Assembly (NCBI GenBank): GCA_018334075.1
Contig: JAGXSC010000045.1
Span: forward strand, 1 to 40,043
From: Actinomycetota bacterium
GTDB lineage: Bacteria > Actinomycetota > Coriobacteriia > Anaerosomatales > UBA912
DNA length: 40,043 bases
Direction: 5' to 3'
Shown: one piece after another, positions 1 to 9,069 of the stretch
How the letters are laid out: each line of letters begins with the position of its first letter
How positions within the stretch are numbered: position 1 is the stretch's first letter
Program-made: the position numbers and the translations under genes
Notes under the pieces: model-generated
The model's database searches: none
What the model was told of the DNA's origin: nothing
Seen by the model: the letters and a program-made list of their open reading frames with translations, nothing else

Positions 1-1166
1 ATAGGCTCTGGCAGTTCTAATTCGGAGACTCTTGTTAGTATCTCGATATCGTTCGAGTCTGGCGTCTTGGTGTGTTTGGATTTGCCAATACGGTAAACGA
101 TTTGTATCGGTTTGCGCTTAGGCCTCTCCTTCGTCTCAGTCAAAAGCGAATCATAATATGACTCAAAAGTGCGGCTCATTTTTTGCTTCGTAATGACCGC
201 GTTACAGTGAGGACATGGATACTCCTTCATTACCTTTTTTGTTTCCATGTCCATGGCTTCTTCGAGAAAAACTACCTCTCCAGCGCATTCCGGACAGGAA
301 AAAATTTCGCTCCATACGACATAGTCAACGCGCCCTTTCGTCTTTCCATCCGTATGGAGAGTTTCATACATCCAGCCGCATTCTTTTTCAACCTCCCCGA
401 GAATGCGCTTGGCCTCTTTCTCGAACACAGCAACATCGACAGGCGTGTTGTAGTTGTAGGCAATAAACGTCGCCGCTGGCGAAAGATCGTTCAGTACAGC
501 TCTGCGGACGCCCAGTTTTGAAAACGGTCGCCATACCTTCTTGCCATCTTCATCCATCTCTTCCTGCAAAATGGTGCCATCCTGCTTCACCTGATAGCCA
601 AGAGACATGACCGCTTCGCGATCGCCACACATCTGCGCCGCCACTCCTGTCATGCCAGTCCCGCAAAAACCGTCGAACACGATATCCTCCGGCTGCGTGT
701 AGTGGAGGATGTAACGCATGATGGCCTTGTGCGGCACTTTGGTATGGTAGGAGTGCGCGTTGTAAATCGGGTCGTTTTTCCCCTCGCTCACATCAGCCGC
801 AAATGGCTCACGGTGATAGTGATAGCCTTCAGGTTGTTTCGGCTTCTGCGCCTCCCATTCAGCTATGAAGTCGGCAATCCACGGGTTCGGGCAGGCGGTG
901 TAGTACGGTGGATCGCTCAGGTTTAGGATGTCCTCGTCGCTGCCGATTGGAAAGCCTTCGATCTTGCGGAACTCCGGGTCCTGCAGCTTCTTGCGCAGCT
1001 CCTCGGTAAAGTGGGCACGGCGGACTTCGTCATTCTCGAACGTCATGCCGAGGCAAGTGACCGGTTCGGAGGGCTTCTGCGGCTCTGGGAAGTCGAACTG
1101 CATTTCAGCGGAATTGGCATCGTCAAAAGCATCATTCATCTCGTCAATATCCTCTTCATCAAACAT
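1..1166 (-). CDS. pglX: BREX-3 DNA adenine methyltransferase PglXI, N-terminal part (runs off left edge)
   Basis: Open reading frame of 388 codons from ATG at 1166 to the window edge with no stop, so the 3' part is missing. It reads as a DNA N6-adenine methyltransferase with an embedded zinc ribbon, the PglXI type of BREX type 3, which marks host DNA as self. Visible motifs: catalytic DPPY (residues 85-88, in NLSDPPYYTACPNP); a conserved HSYHTKVPHKAI stretch (138-149); the AdoMet-binding motif I FDGFCGTGMTG (164-174); and two CxxC pairs (CPEC at 291, CPHC at 318) forming the zinc ribbon. DPPY precedes motif I, as in beta-type enzymes. The start overlaps the stop of the upstream gene by 8 nt, implying translational coupling. 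The family call rests on motif recognition and on brxF and brxC in the same operon; a different zinc-ribbon methylase is the alternative. Confidence 0.8.
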   Translation of the reverse strand, partial: MFDEEDIDEMNDAFDDANSAEMQFDFPEPQKPSEPVTCLGMTFENDEVRRAHFTEELRKKLQDPEFRKIEGFPIGSDEDILNLSDPPYYTACPNPWIADFIAEWEAQKPKQPEGYHYHREPFAADVSEGKNDPIYNAHSYHTKVPHKAIMRYILHYTQPEDIVFDGFCGTGMTGVAAQMCGDREAVMSLGYQVKQDGTILQEEMDEDGKKVWRPFSKLGVRRAVLNDLSPAATFIAYNYNTPVDVAVFEKEAKRILGEVEKECGWMYETLHTDGKTKGRVDYVVWSEIFSCPECAGEVVFLEEAMDMETKKVMKEYPCPHCNAVITKQKMSRTFESYYDSLLTETKERPKRKPIQIVYRIGKSKHTKTPDSNDIEILTRVSELELPEP

Positions 1167-2643
1167 GGCGTTTCTCCAGTGTGGCTTTCCCTTTGGCGGT
1201 AATCCGGTATTTCTGATGTCTGCTGTTGGGCTTGTCAGGAATCGTCATTTCAATAAGTCCCTGGGCAATGCCAATTTGCTGATAACGTTCGCGGAAATGC
1301 TTTTCGTCTTTGAGTTCGAGAGCACTCATGATCTCCCCTCGGGTCATCTCGCCGGTAATTACCCTTAGCATCCTCGTGACTTCGGGGGTGACTTCGGGGG
1401 TGACTTCGGGGGTGACTTCGGGGGTGACTTGCTGGGTCCCCGTTGCCGGCTCCATCTTTTCGCCAAACTCAGGCACCTTGATGACGATCCTGAACACATC
1501 CCCCTCGATCAGCTCCGGTTCGGCACCCCCGTAAGCTCGACTATACTTCATCATTTTGCGCATGCCAGAGCCAAGTTCATCGGCGCGGCCGATCTGTCGA
1601 AAGAACTTGGCAATTACGGGGTTCTTGGGAAACGGCGTGAAGGTCTCGGGATCGAGTCGGCCAAAACCGTGGGGACGGCTGCTGTTTTCGGTGCGAACCT
1701 GGCCGTACTCGATGATCAGCTTGGCGGGAAAAGCATTGGTGTATTCCCGGTGAATGAGGAGGTTGGAGGCCACCTCCCGGAAGATAGCATCTCGTATGCT
1801 TATGCTGGTCGTTCCCTCAAGGTAGAAAGGATCGGGCAGGTGTTTGTGAATGAAAGCCATGATGCGTTCATAACTTTCCACCAGATTGACATCGACGAAA
1901 TCGCGGTCATCGTAACGATCCAGATTGACCTTGCGCAGGATTAGGTCGGTGCGGTGATGGGGAACCGTATTCAACAGCGGCAGTTGTCTTCCCAAAAGCA
2001 ATATACCTGCAAGGGTAATTCCGCTTTCACCATTTTCTGAACTTGTCTGATACAGTTGGGCGCTCTTGAGCAGCTCCAGGTCATCCATATCCTTCCATGG
2101 GTGATTTTCCCAGCGGAGTGATGCAACCTTTCGGCATTTCGCGATCAAATCCCGATCAAGATCATCAAGCCCCAGGTGGGGAAAAATTCTGTTTTCGCTG
2201 TAGGTTGTCTGCTTGCGTTGATACAGAGCGGCAACCTGAGCCGTGTTGTCGGTGATGTCGAAGTCCCCATCCTCGTTGCGGTCGAAGATACGCCCATTGC
2301 AACGGTGGACCTGGGAGCTTTCAGGTACGAAAATGTGCAGAAGCTTTTTGCCATCTAGCTCGGCATCGTCTATAGACAGGTATGTCGGCGGTGTCAATTT
2401 TTGAGGATTATTGATGGCGGTAACGAAGTCCTTGCGAATCTGCACCAGCGCGTCGGGATTGATACCCGGTACGCTTCCATCATCCGCCACTCCGAGCAGC
2501 AGCGTCCCTCCATGCCGATTCAGAAAGGCACACACAGTCCCATACACCGATTTCGGCAACTGGTCGCAGCAGGCCTTGAACTCAAGACTCAGGCCCTCCC
2601 CTTTTGCGATCAAGGACTGCAACCGGTGCTGATCCATATTCAT
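1159..2643 (-). CDS. Schlafen/AlbA_2-type ATP-binding, winged-helix protein inside the BREX operon
   Basis: 494 aa from ATG at 2643 (GGAAGG about 11 nt upstream; 7 nt after the brxC stop). A longer frame upstream overlaps the brxC end and lacks a good start. The N-terminus has the AlbA_2 nucleic-acid-binding signature (GLSLEFKACCDQLPKS, then NRHGGTLLLGVADDG). The middle shows an HATPase_c_4-like part (REVASNLLIHREYTN, RIGRADELGSGMRKMM reads as QIGRADELGSGMRKMM). A TPEV repeat links to a C-terminal winged helix (EMTRGEIMSALELKDEKHFRERY, ending in MTIPDKPNSRHQKYR). Proteins of this architecture are often annotated as putative transcriptional regulators or RecG-like ATP-binding proteins and are frequent in defence islands. 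It is not in the canonical BREX-3 gene list (brxF, brxC, pglXI, brxHII, pglZ, brxA), so a regulatory or accessory effector role is inference. Its 8-nt overlap with the methylase gene argues for co-expression. Confidence 0.8.
   Translation of the reverse strand: MNMDQHRLQSLIAKGEGLSLEFKACCDQLPKSVYGTVCAFLNRHGGTLLLGVADDGSVPGINPDALVQIRKDFVTAINNPQKLTPPTYLSIDDAELDGKKLLHIFVPESSQVHRCNGRIFDRNEDGDFDITDNTAQVAALYQRKQTTYSENRIFPHLGLDDLDRDLIAKCRKVASLRWENHPWKDMDDLELLKSAQLYQTSSENGESGITLAGILLLGRQLPLLNTVPHHRTDLILRKVNLDRYDDRDFVDVNLVESYERIMAFIHKHLPDPFYLEGTTSISIRDAIFREVASNLLIHREYTNAFPAKLIIEYGQVRTENSSRPHGFGRLDPETFTPFPKNPVIAKFFRQIGRADELGSGMRKMMKYSRAYGGAEPELIEGDVFRIVIKVPEFGEKMEPATGTQQVTPEVTPEVTPEVTPEVTRMLRVITGEMTRGEIMSALELKDEKHFRERYQQIGIAQGLIEMTIPDKPNSRHQKYRITAKGKATLEKRHV
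1376..1430 (-). repeat. 12-bp in-frame tandem repeat (TPEV linker)
   Basis: Four perfect copies of gtgacttcgggg (plus-strand reading) and a 7-nt partial copy. On the coding minus strand they encode the repeated tetrapeptide TPEV between the ATPase-like part and the winged helix of the AlbA_2 protein. Because the unit is 12 bp, copy-number changes keep the frame and only alter linker length. Similar TPEV/SDQV linkers are common in this protein type. Confidence 0.9.
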
Positions 2644-2650
2644 TCGCGTT

Positions 2651-5600
2651 TCAGCCTTCCACGACGATCCGCACCTTGGCCGGATCCTTGCCCTTGGTAA
2701 GCTGATCGATGTGTTCCTCAAAGCGTTTCTTCATCTCCGCCGGGGTGGCCGGTCCGCCGGTGACTTGCAGGGCCTGTTGCAGCTCCTGCGCCTTGACGGT
2801 GACCTTGACCAGGCCGGAGAGCACTTCCTTCAGAGCATGAACAAAGTTGCCATCCAGCGGCACCGGCAGTTCCTTCGATTTGATGAAGGCTTCCAACGGT
2901 TCGCGGTCATCGATCTTTAGCAGATCCATGTTGGTCTTGGTGATCGGGTCCTCCAGGTTGCTGAGGATAATGGAGGTCCATGCCGCCACCATGGTGTCGA
3001 GCTGGACGTCCATCTGTTCGATCATCTGCGAGCCTGCCGCCATGTCGGTTTCCCCCGACGGTCGGAACCCGCAATGCGGGCAGATGGGCGAGGCCTCGAG
3101 GTTTTGCTCAGTCAGAGCAAAGCAGCTCTTCAGCCCAGCCAGGCGGTTCTGGTAATCAGTGAGCTGCTGCCTGGGCATCAGGTCGATACCGGCCAGCTTG
3201 AGCAAGGTTTGCAGGCGCTGGTCGTTGAGCAGTCCTGCCTTGCGTTTGTCGTCGTTCACGCCCAGCCGAGCCTTGGTGTGCAGGCCGATGTAGGCGACGA
3301 TGTAGTCCTTCTTCAGCTTTTGCAGCTTGGCCCCGATGCTCTGGGACTGGCTGGCCAGCTCGGTCAGGTCGGCCTGTTTGAGGGCATACAGTACGTCCTG
3401 CCGGGTGGTCTTCATGCGATCCACCCAGTCATGCTCGTCGGGCAGCGCCGCCTCTGCGTTAGAAAGCCAAGCAGCCGTCGGGCTGTGATCCATGATGAAC
3501 TCGCGCAAGGCGTCCAGTTCATCCAGAGCCTTCACGGCCTTTTCGTGAGCCAGCACTTCGGGAGCGCTGTAGCGGAAGTTCTTCAGCTTGCCCGGCGAGG
3601 AGTAGGCCTGCAGCGATTCAAAAAAGCCCTTGCCCTCGTCCAGTCCGCTGGCCTGGCTGGCCAGGTCGGTGTCCGCGAGCAGATCCATGCCCCAGAAAGA
3701 TAGCCCTTGACGCAGGGTCTGCTGGGTCATAACGATGCGCTTGACGATCTTACCCACAGCCTGCTGCAGGCTCTGGACCGGCTCGTCCTTGCCCTGGGTG
3801 ACGAGCTGGGCCATGCCCGGCGTCATGCTGAGCAGTTCGAACAGCGCCTTGAGCGCGGGAAGGTTCCATTCCTTGGGCTGCTCCAGGTGCTTGAAGCGAG
3901 CCAGCTCGTCCATACCGGTCGCGGCCAGTTGCTGCAACCCGGTGGCGTCAAATTTCTTGCCCGGGATGGAGAGAACGATATCGCCGGAGTAGACCAGCGA
4001 CGCCAGGATGACCATCATCCATTCGGGTTCCAACCGTGAACCGCCCGGGTTCATGTATTCGAGGCCGTGGTCGTCATGAATGATCTCGCTGCGGTTAACC
4101 ACCTGGCCGTGGCCTTTGGCCTTGACGGCATCGAGGATAAACTTGGTGTACTTCGACTTGTGGGGGTCGATCTTCTCGCCATCGAGCAGCTCCAGGGCGT
4201 CCAGTACAGCAGTGGCCTGCTTGGTGCGGTGGAGCCCCCCGATGGCCCGCAGAGCATCCTGCGCGGCCTGGGCGCGGTTGTTGCCGGTGATCAGAACCGA
4301 GAAAAACGGATAGTCCGGGGCCTGGTTCTCGAAGTTCGGCGCCAGGCAAACACCGGCGATAGCGTTGACCAAATCGCGGAAGTTGATGGTCTCGTGGGGC
4401 GACAGGCCAGACAAGTCGCGGATCGATTTGCCCTTGGCCCATTCAGTCATTGACTTGGCGCGGCCCTGGTATGTGACCTCGAAGGCATCGCTCATGTGCT
4501 TCTGCAGCCACTGGACCAGTTTCTTCAGGAAACCGTTGGCCTTCGATTCATAGGTGGCCTTGGCATGGCCAGATGAGGTGGCCGCAAGATCCAGAGCGGC
4601 CGCATAGCTCTTCAATGCGGTCTGGAATTCCTCGTCGGTACCCTTCAGGCGAAAGAAGACCTCGTCGTTGAACTTGTCGTCCCTGAATCGGGGCGGATCG
4701 CTGGGCTGGATGAAGTAAAGGTAGAAGTCCCGCTGCGGCACGGCGGTGGAGCGCTCGTTGGGAGCACCGAAAAAGAGGTAGCCTGAGCGGGCGGCTTTAT
4801 GCTCCTGCCAGATTAGCTCGTGCTGCCAGATCTTGTAGCCGGTCACGTAGGTGGCGTCCTGGCATTCCATGACCCGCTTGAGTGCCTCGTAATAGAAGCG
4901 GTCGAGCTGAGCCTGGCCCAGGCTTTCGGCCCGCTTGTCGATCAAGGCGTCGAAGTCGTCGGTCTTCTTCAGATCGAGGTAGAACTGGCGGTTTTCGACA
5001 TTGAAGGAGATAAACTGGCCACTGACTGTCTTGTGGATCTCGCGCAGAACCGTTTCCACATGGGTCTGCAGATCCTTGTCAGGCTCGTCGCTGCCCAGCT
5101 CGGCGATTAGCGGATCGAACAGGCAGAGACGGTCGCGCAGTTCCTCGGCGGATGCGCCCATGGGGGCATAGATATCGCCGGTGGTGAGGCGGTGAACGGA
5201 CAGCGCATGGATCAGTCGCAGCGCCATCGGCTTGTATTGCTTGCGGGTGATGGCGTTTTCGATCCGGGATTCCAGCACCTGGCTGCAATCGATAACCGCC
5301 CGGATCTCGGGAAGGGCGCGGAAGGAGGCGTTCTGTTTGAGCGTGCTCCAGTAGCTGTCGAAGGCGATCAGGCCGGGTTCGTCCTGCGGCACGTCTTTTC
5401 CGAGAATGCCTTTCATGCCCATGGACAGGGTCTTGAGCACCTCGCGTTTTTCCACCATGGTGACCCGCTCGAAGGTGTCGATGTAATCGGGATGCACCGG
5501 AAAGAGGCGGACAAAGTCGTCCATGCGCTCATTGAAGCCGCCATAGTATTTGGCAAAGGGCGTAAGGTAGTCGCGGATCTTAGCCTGTTGCTCGGTGGTC

Positions 5601-6385
5601 TTCTTGAGCAGGCGCTCGGCAACGACGAATTTCACGTCGCTGCGCGCAATAAGGATCTGCTCGAAGCGGTCCTTCACCCGGCGGATGCTGTCGGCGACAA
5701 AAGAGAAACGCGGGCTGTCAAAGATGGCTTCCTGGACACCGGCCATAAAGCGGAAGCGCAGGTCCTTGCAAACCTCGCCGACCTCGCGGAGAAAGTTGAG
5801 GTCGAGGATAAGTTCCTGGTCATTGCGGGCACGTAGGTAGTCGAGCAGCTCATCGACCACCAGCAGCAAGCCGTGTTCGGGAAATACCTCGCCGAACTTG
5901 GCCATCATGTCTTCGAAGGCCCGCTTGTGGCTGGTGATGGTCCCGGCTTCGGGGAACACATACTCTACGCCGAGCTTTTCGAGATGCTCTTCCAGTTCGG
6001 CCACCAGGATGTCGCGCAGGGACATGGTAGTGGATCCGATCTCGGTACGGATAACCTTGAAGCGTCCGGCGATCTGATCTGCTGCGTCGCGGACACCGGC
6101 GTGGCTCAGGCCCTCTAGCAGTGATGCGTCTGCGGCAATGCTGGAGACCACCGACATCAAGTGCGATTTACCGGTGCCGTAGTTGCCGACGACAAGCAGG
6201 CCCTTGTTGTCGGCAGGCTGGTCAAACTGCATCTGAGGAATGACAAGCTGTGTGAGCCGTTCGGCCATTTCCTCGGAAATGACATAAGTGTTTACGAGCG
6301 TGAGTGCGGCGCTCGATTTGTCCGCGTCACGCAACTGAACGACCGACTCAATCGGGTCGAACTGAATAAGGTCTCCGTATTTCAT
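2651..6385 (-). CDS. brxC: BREX AAA+ ATPase BrxC/PglY (DUF6079-like)
   Basis: 1244 aa, the usual size for BrxC/PglY, the large P-loop ATPase of BREX phage-exclusion systems. Walker A is GNYGTGKS at residues 67-74; Walker B is LLLVVDE at 173-179, followed by [10 protein letters not shown]. The N-terminus ([20 protein letters not shown]) is typical of the DUF6079/PglY group. The long C-terminal half is helix-rich and has a small CPHCG element near residue 1085 that may bind metal. Its ATG overlaps the brxF stop (ATGA), so the two ATPases are probably made together. BREX lets phage adsorb and inject but blocks phage DNA replication; the precise role of BrxC is not established. The frame is uninterrupted and probably functional. 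Assignment to type 3 rests mainly on the adjacent BrxF-like gene. Confidence 0.87.
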   Translation of the reverse strand: MKYGDLIQFDPIESVVQLRDADKSSAALTLVNTYVISEEMAERLTQLVIPQMQFDQPADNKGLLVVGNYGTGKSHLMSVVSSIAADASLLEGLSHAGVRDAADQIAGRFKVIRTEIGSTTMSLRDILVAELEEHLEKLGVEYVFPEAGTITSHKRAFEDMMAKFGEVFPEHGLLLVVDELLDYLRARNDQELILDLNFLREVGEVCKDLRFRFMAGVQEAIFDSPRFSFVADSIRRVKDRFEQILIARSDVKFVVAERLLKKTTEQQAKIRDYLTPFAKYYGGFNERMDDFVRLFPVHPDYIDTFERVTMVEKREVLKTLSMGMKGILGKDVPQDEPGLIAFDSYWSTLKQNASFRALPEIRAVIDCSQVLESRIENAITRKQYKPMALRLIHALSVHRLTTGDIYAPMGASAEELRDRLCLFDPLIAELGSDEPDKDLQTHVETVLREIHKTVSGQFISFNVENRQFYLDLKKTDDFDALIDKRAESLGQAQLDRFYYEALKRVMECQDATYVTGYKIWQHELIWQEHKAARSGYLFFGAPNERSTAVPQRDFYLYFIQPSDPPRFRDDKFNDEVFFRLKGTDEEFQTALKSYAAALDLAATSSGHAKATYESKANGFLKKLVQWLQKHMSDAFEVTYQGRAKSMTEWAKGKSIRDLSGLSPHETINFRDLVNAIAGVCLAPNFENQAPDYPFFSVLITGNNRAQAAQDALRAIGGLHRTKQATAVLDALELLDGEKIDPHKSKYTKFILDAVKAKGHGQVVNRSEIIHDDHGLEYMNPGGSRLEPEWMMVILASLVYSGDIVLSIPGKKFDATGLQQLAATGMDELARFKHLEQPKEWNLPALKALFELLSMTPGMAQLVTQGKDEPVQSLQQAVGKIVKRIVMTQQTLRQGLSFWGMDLLADTDLASQASGLDEGKGFFESLQAYSSPGKLKNFRYSAPEVLAHEKAVKALDELDALREFIMDHSPTAAWLSNAEAALPDEHDWVDRMKTTRQDVLYALKQADLTELASQSQSIGAKLQKLKKDYIVAYIGLHTKARLGVNDDKRKAGLLNDQRLQTLLKLAGIDLMPRQQLTDYQNRLAGLKSCFALTEQNLEASPICPHCGFRPSGETDMAAGSQMIEQMDVQLDTMVAAWTSIILSNLEDPITKTNMDLLKIDDREPLEAFIKSKELPVPLDGNFVHALKEVLSGLVKVTVKAQELQQALQVTGGPATPAEMKKRFEEHIDQLTKGKDPAKVRIVVEG

Positions 6386-6897
6386 GCTTGTCCTGACTCT
6401 CTATTGTTTTTCGCCGAATCGACCGTGGCCGTGCCGTCCATGCCTACAATCAGCGCATCGACCGAGTCATAGCTGCGGTACTCGGGATGGCCGATTTCGG
6501 CATACAAAAGCCTCCCGGAACTCATGATTCCGCTCCACGAAGCCACCACGGCCTGGTTTCTCGAAATGCCCTGTAGCAGGCGCAAGGGATCCTGCTGGAG
6601 ATCCTTGTCGAAGAGGATCTCGAGATTATCCAGCACCACGGGTGACTGAGCTTGGTTCGCGATCTGCTCGAGGATGCCTGACAAGCGAAGTGACCGCTGC
6701 CTTGCCGTCAACTCAAGCAGTTCGCCTGAAAGCGCCAGATTGACGTTAACGACGGATGACCCGAACTCCTCGGCAATATCCCGAAGAACGCCTGTCTTGC
6801 CGGAACCGCTCTCACCCACCAGAAGTACCAGGCGGTGATATAAGTCTTCGGATGCCTGGAGAGATCGTTTTATCTTGTCGTGAACCGGCCCAGCCAT
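6382..6897 (-). CDS. brxF: BREX-3 small P-loop protein BrxF
   Basis: 171 aa from ATG at 6897, with AAGGAG six nt upstream. It is a compact P-loop NTPase: Walker A GESGSGKT at residues 28-35, a hydrophobic strand ending in an acidic residue (SPVVLDN, 85-91) as Walker B, then a motor-like LEILFD. Size, fold and position directly before brxC match BrxF, the ATPase that marks BREX type 3. The stop overlaps the brxC start (ATGA). The preceding HTH frame runs 86 nt into this gene on the same strand in another phase, so brxF was probably co-transcribed with that regulator. No damage is seen. The alternative is a generic ORC/DnaA-like small ATPase, unlikely given the context. Confidence 0.82.
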   Translation of the reverse strand: MAGPVHDKIKRSLQASEDLYHRLVLLVGESGSGKTGVLRDIAEEFGSSVVNVNLALSGELLELTARQRSLRLSGILEQIANQAQSPVVLDNLEILFDKDLQQDPLRLLQGISRNQAVVASWSGIMSSGRLLYAEIGHPEYRSYDSVDALIVGMDGTATVDSAKNNRESGQA

Positions 6898-7120
6898 GGT
6901 CGCTCCTTATTTGCTCGGTTTCCGGCTTATCAGATTTATCAGCCGCACCGACGACCCTCACCCAATCGCCGACTTCGTCTTTCTTGAACTTCCCGCGACA
7001 GCCCATGCGGTGGGCAGGCATCGCATGCTTGTCGATCCAGCGGTAAACGGTGCCACTGCTGACACCGAGCTACTTGCCTATCTCGGCTACTGATAGCCAG
7101 CGGTCTTCCACCTCAGCCAT
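6812..7120 (-). pseudogene. Excisionase-family HTH regulator upstream of brxF, broken by an amber codon
   Basis: From ATG at 7120 the frame reads MAEVEDRWLSVAEIGK, then TAG (7072-7070), then LGVSSGTVYRWIDKHAMPAH and RMGCRGKFKKDEVGDWVR. This is the MerR/excisionase-like HTH (HTH_17) seen at the head of defence operons, where a residue such as Tyr normally sits at the stop position (EIGKYLGVS). A single TAC/TAT to TAG change would explain it. The frame stays open for 86 codons after the stop and ends inside brxF. Internal restart at Met34 (7021) would lose the recognition helix region, so the product is probably non-functional unless the amber codon is suppressed or read through. A sequencing error is possible. 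Confidence 0.72.
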
Positions 7121-7373
7121 CTTCTAATATATCACTGACCACTGACAATTCTATCCGTATAAGGCGGGCATGGCGTCGAATAGTGAGTTCCGGCAATTCG
7201 TCTTTAGCGGTATTTGTACTGGGCAAATACTTTCCAGATAATCATAGGCATCGGGAACATAGGAACCGCACAGGCCGGATTGGTTGTTGGCGTCGTGAAA
7301 AAAGCACCAACGCCTTCGCTTATGCCGCCGACGGGCGGCAGGACCTTGGCGTTCAGAGCCAGCTGGGGGGTCA
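7121..7373. other. Intergenic region upstream of the BREX operon
   Basis: No convincing gene on either strand. A 7-bp direct repeat (cactgac twice at 7133-7146, plus-strand reading) lies just upstream of the HTH start and could be an operator half-site pair, but no clear -35/-10 pair is visible. The weak plus-strand frames here have no ribosome binding site and no recognisable family. Confidence 0.4.
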
Positions 7374-7460
7374 CTACCAGTCGAGTTTGCGGGTTACGCG
7401 CAGATAGAATTCCCGCTCCAGAATGGCCAGGTTGTCACAAGCCATGTCGCAAGTTTGTCA
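7374..7460 (-). pseudogene. Possible DUF1016 (YhcG-like nuclease) remnant
   Basis: A short minus-strand frame ends in LAILEREFYLRVTRKLDW followed by TAG. It resembles the conserved REFYxRMTRKFGW segment of DUF1016/YhcG PDDEXK nucleases, which continues for well over 100 residues in intact proteins. An upstream stop and the early TAG leave only a scrap. It fits the debris field around it. Low confidence because so little sequence remains. Confidence 0.3.
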
Positions 7461-7476
7461 CAAGCATACACCTCTG

Positions 7477-7842
7477 CTACTCGTCGGCATGGTGTTGAAG
7501 CCAACGCAGTCCTTTACTGGTCAACCGATAACGCTGAGTCGGGCTACGCGGGGAATCGGGTTGTGTACGTTCGATCCATACGTCTTCCATGGCCGGATTG
7601 AGGTAGTTGTTCCAAAACGTAGGGCGGTGGGACAAACCCAAGGCCTGCATCAAATCGTTACTGCCCAGTTCGCCGCTCCCAATTGCACGGATCAATGCCG
7701 CTACTTGGTCGCTTACTTGGTCGCTTACTTGGTCGGTCGACACAGCCTCACGGACTGCATCGCGCAACGAACCCAGCATGAACTCGACAAAAAGAGTAGC
7801 ATCTGCCTGTTGGTCAGCCGCCGCGAGTGCCGGAATCATCAC
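7477..7842 (-). pseudogene. C-terminal fragment of a Fic-like or AlbA_2-type protein
   Basis: 121 aa at most, with no ribosome binding site at its ATG. It starts in the middle of a domain (ATLFVEFMLGSLRDAVREA), followed by a SDQV repeat linker and a winged helix (GSNDLMQALGLSHRPTFWNNY, then RYRLTSKGLRWLQ). The LFVEFMLG...DQVSDQV arrangement is typical of the C-terminus of Fic-family proteins and related AlbA_2 proteins; the catalytic part is absent. It directly follows a truncated HsdS frame, so a deletion appears to have joined the two. Probably not functional. Confidence 0.6.
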
Positions 7843-8047
7843 CTTCGGAAATATCTGAGGTTGTGCTTGGCAAGAGGCTTCCGGTCCAGGACTGAATGTT
7901 TTCTAGCCCCAAGTAGTCGGCATGCTCGGAGGTTGCGTCCATTCGCTCATTTCGAAGCGGCGCAATAAATTTCAGCCGCTTTCCGACTTCATCAACCCTT
8001 CGTGTCTTCGCGCCTTCGTGTGAGGCCATCATTGCCCCCGGATTCAT
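7814..8047 (-). pseudogene. hsdS: Truncated type I restriction specificity subunit HsdS, N-terminus
   Basis: 77 aa. RLKFIAPLRNERMDA and YLGLENIQSWTGSLL match the start of the first target-recognition domain of HsdS, which is normally about 400-450 aa. After SLLPSTTSDISEGD the frame loses homology, and the last residues overlap the Fic-like fragment in another phase. Its ATG overlaps the rhuM stop (ATGA), so the original hsdM-rhuM-hsdS layout is still visible. Most of both recognition domains is gone, so it should not confer specificity. Confidence 0.6.
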
Positions 8048-9069
8048 CGTTTTTCCTTCTTCTGTTCAAGTTGTCTTTCAATCCGCTCCAGCTCCACGAT
8101 CTCCTCGGCATCGGCCTGCCTGACCTCGGCGATGCGGCGTTTTTCGTCGAAAGCGTCGAAGCATTCGCAGGCGATGCGCTCCATGGCCTCGCGCGAGACA
8201 CTGCCGGCGTGGGTGAGCACGGCCTTTTCGTTGAAGTCCAGCAACCGGTCGACATTATGCCGCCAGTAGTCGAGAGTGAGCTGCTTGCGCTCCTTCACCC
8301 GCAATTCAGCCTGTTCCAGGAAGATGACCACCAGCCGGTTGAGGGTGTCCACCTCGTCGGCGGAAAGGTAGTTCTTGGCCACGATCACATCATGCTTGCG
8401 CACCCGCGAGCCGCTCCAGTTGGTGAGTGCCATGTTGGGGGCGTCCGGGTCGGCGCGGGAGACGATGATCTCGGCGGCGGTCTGACCGGCGACGGCGAAC
8501 AGCAGCTTGTTCTGGGTTTCAGCGAAGAAGAGTTGGGCGGCACGGTCGTCGGAAGTATAGTCGGAACTGAGCGCAAAGAGGTCGCGTACCTTCTGGTAAA
8601 AACGCTTCTCCGAGGCGCGGATCTCGCGGATGCGGGCCAGCAGCTCGTCGAAGTAGTCCCAGCCGCCGGGGTTCTTGAGGCGCTCGTCGTCCATGACGAA
8701 GCCCTTGACCAGATACTCGGCCAGGTGGGCGGTGGCCCACTGGCGGAACTGGGTGCCGCGCGGCGAGCGCACCCGGTAGCCCACCGCCAGGATCATATAC
8801 AGGTTGTACAGGTAGGTCTTGCGCTGGACCCGGCGGTTGCCCTCGTTTTGAACTGTCAAGGATTCCTTGACAGTTGCCGCCTCCGGCAACTCCCCTTCCA
8901 TTAGGATGTTCTTGATGTGCAGGCTGACGTTCTGCTTGGTAGTATCGAACAGCTCGGCCATCTCGCCCTGATTCAGCCAGACGGTACCATCCAGGGTTTG
9001 CAGCTGGACTTCCGCCTGCCCATCCTCGGTACGGTAAACGATCAGCTCTCCCCGGTCCGGTGTGCTCAC
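8044..9069 (-). CDS. RhuM family (virulence protein / Fic-associated) protein
   Basis: 341 aa from GTG at 9069, overlapping the preceding stop (GTGA). The sequence is that of the RhuM family: GELIVYRTEDGQAEVQLQ, WLNQGEMAELFDTTKQNVS with an HTH-like element, then RTYLYNLYMILAVGYRVRS reads here as KTYLYNLYMILAVGYRVRS, and FRQWATAHLAEYLVKGFVMDDERL. The C-terminal part has a Fic/Doc-like stretch without an obvious HPFxxGNG motif and ends in a charged coiled-coil tail. RhuM genes commonly sit between hsdM and hsdS of type I restriction systems; the molecular function is unknown. It appears intact, unlike both neighbours, so it may have outlived the restriction system. Confidence 0.85.
   Translation of the reverse strand: MSTPDRGELIVYRTEDGQAEVQLQTLDGTVWLNQGEMAELFDTTKQNVSLHIKNILMEGELPEAATVKESLTVQNEGNRRVQRKTYLYNLYMILAVGYRVRSPRGTQFRQWATAHLAEYLVKGFVMDDERLKNPGGWDYFDELLARIREIRASEKRFYQKVRDLFALSSDYTSDDRAAQLFFAETQNKLLFAVAGQTAAEIIVSRADPDAPNMALTNWSGSRVRKHDVIVAKNYLSADEVDTLNRLVVIFLEQAELRVKERKQLTLDYWRHNVDRLLDFNEKAVLTHAGSVSREAMERIACECFDAFDEKRRIAEVRQADAEEIVELERIERQLEQKKEKR

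Noticed and set aside
1376-1430. Short regular repeats as a CRISPR array
   Set aside because: The 12-bp units abut without spacers and encode an in-frame peptide linker.
8002-8904. 300-codon plus-strand frame opposite rhuM
   Set aside because: Antisense shadow of the RhuM gene with no ribosome site or domain.
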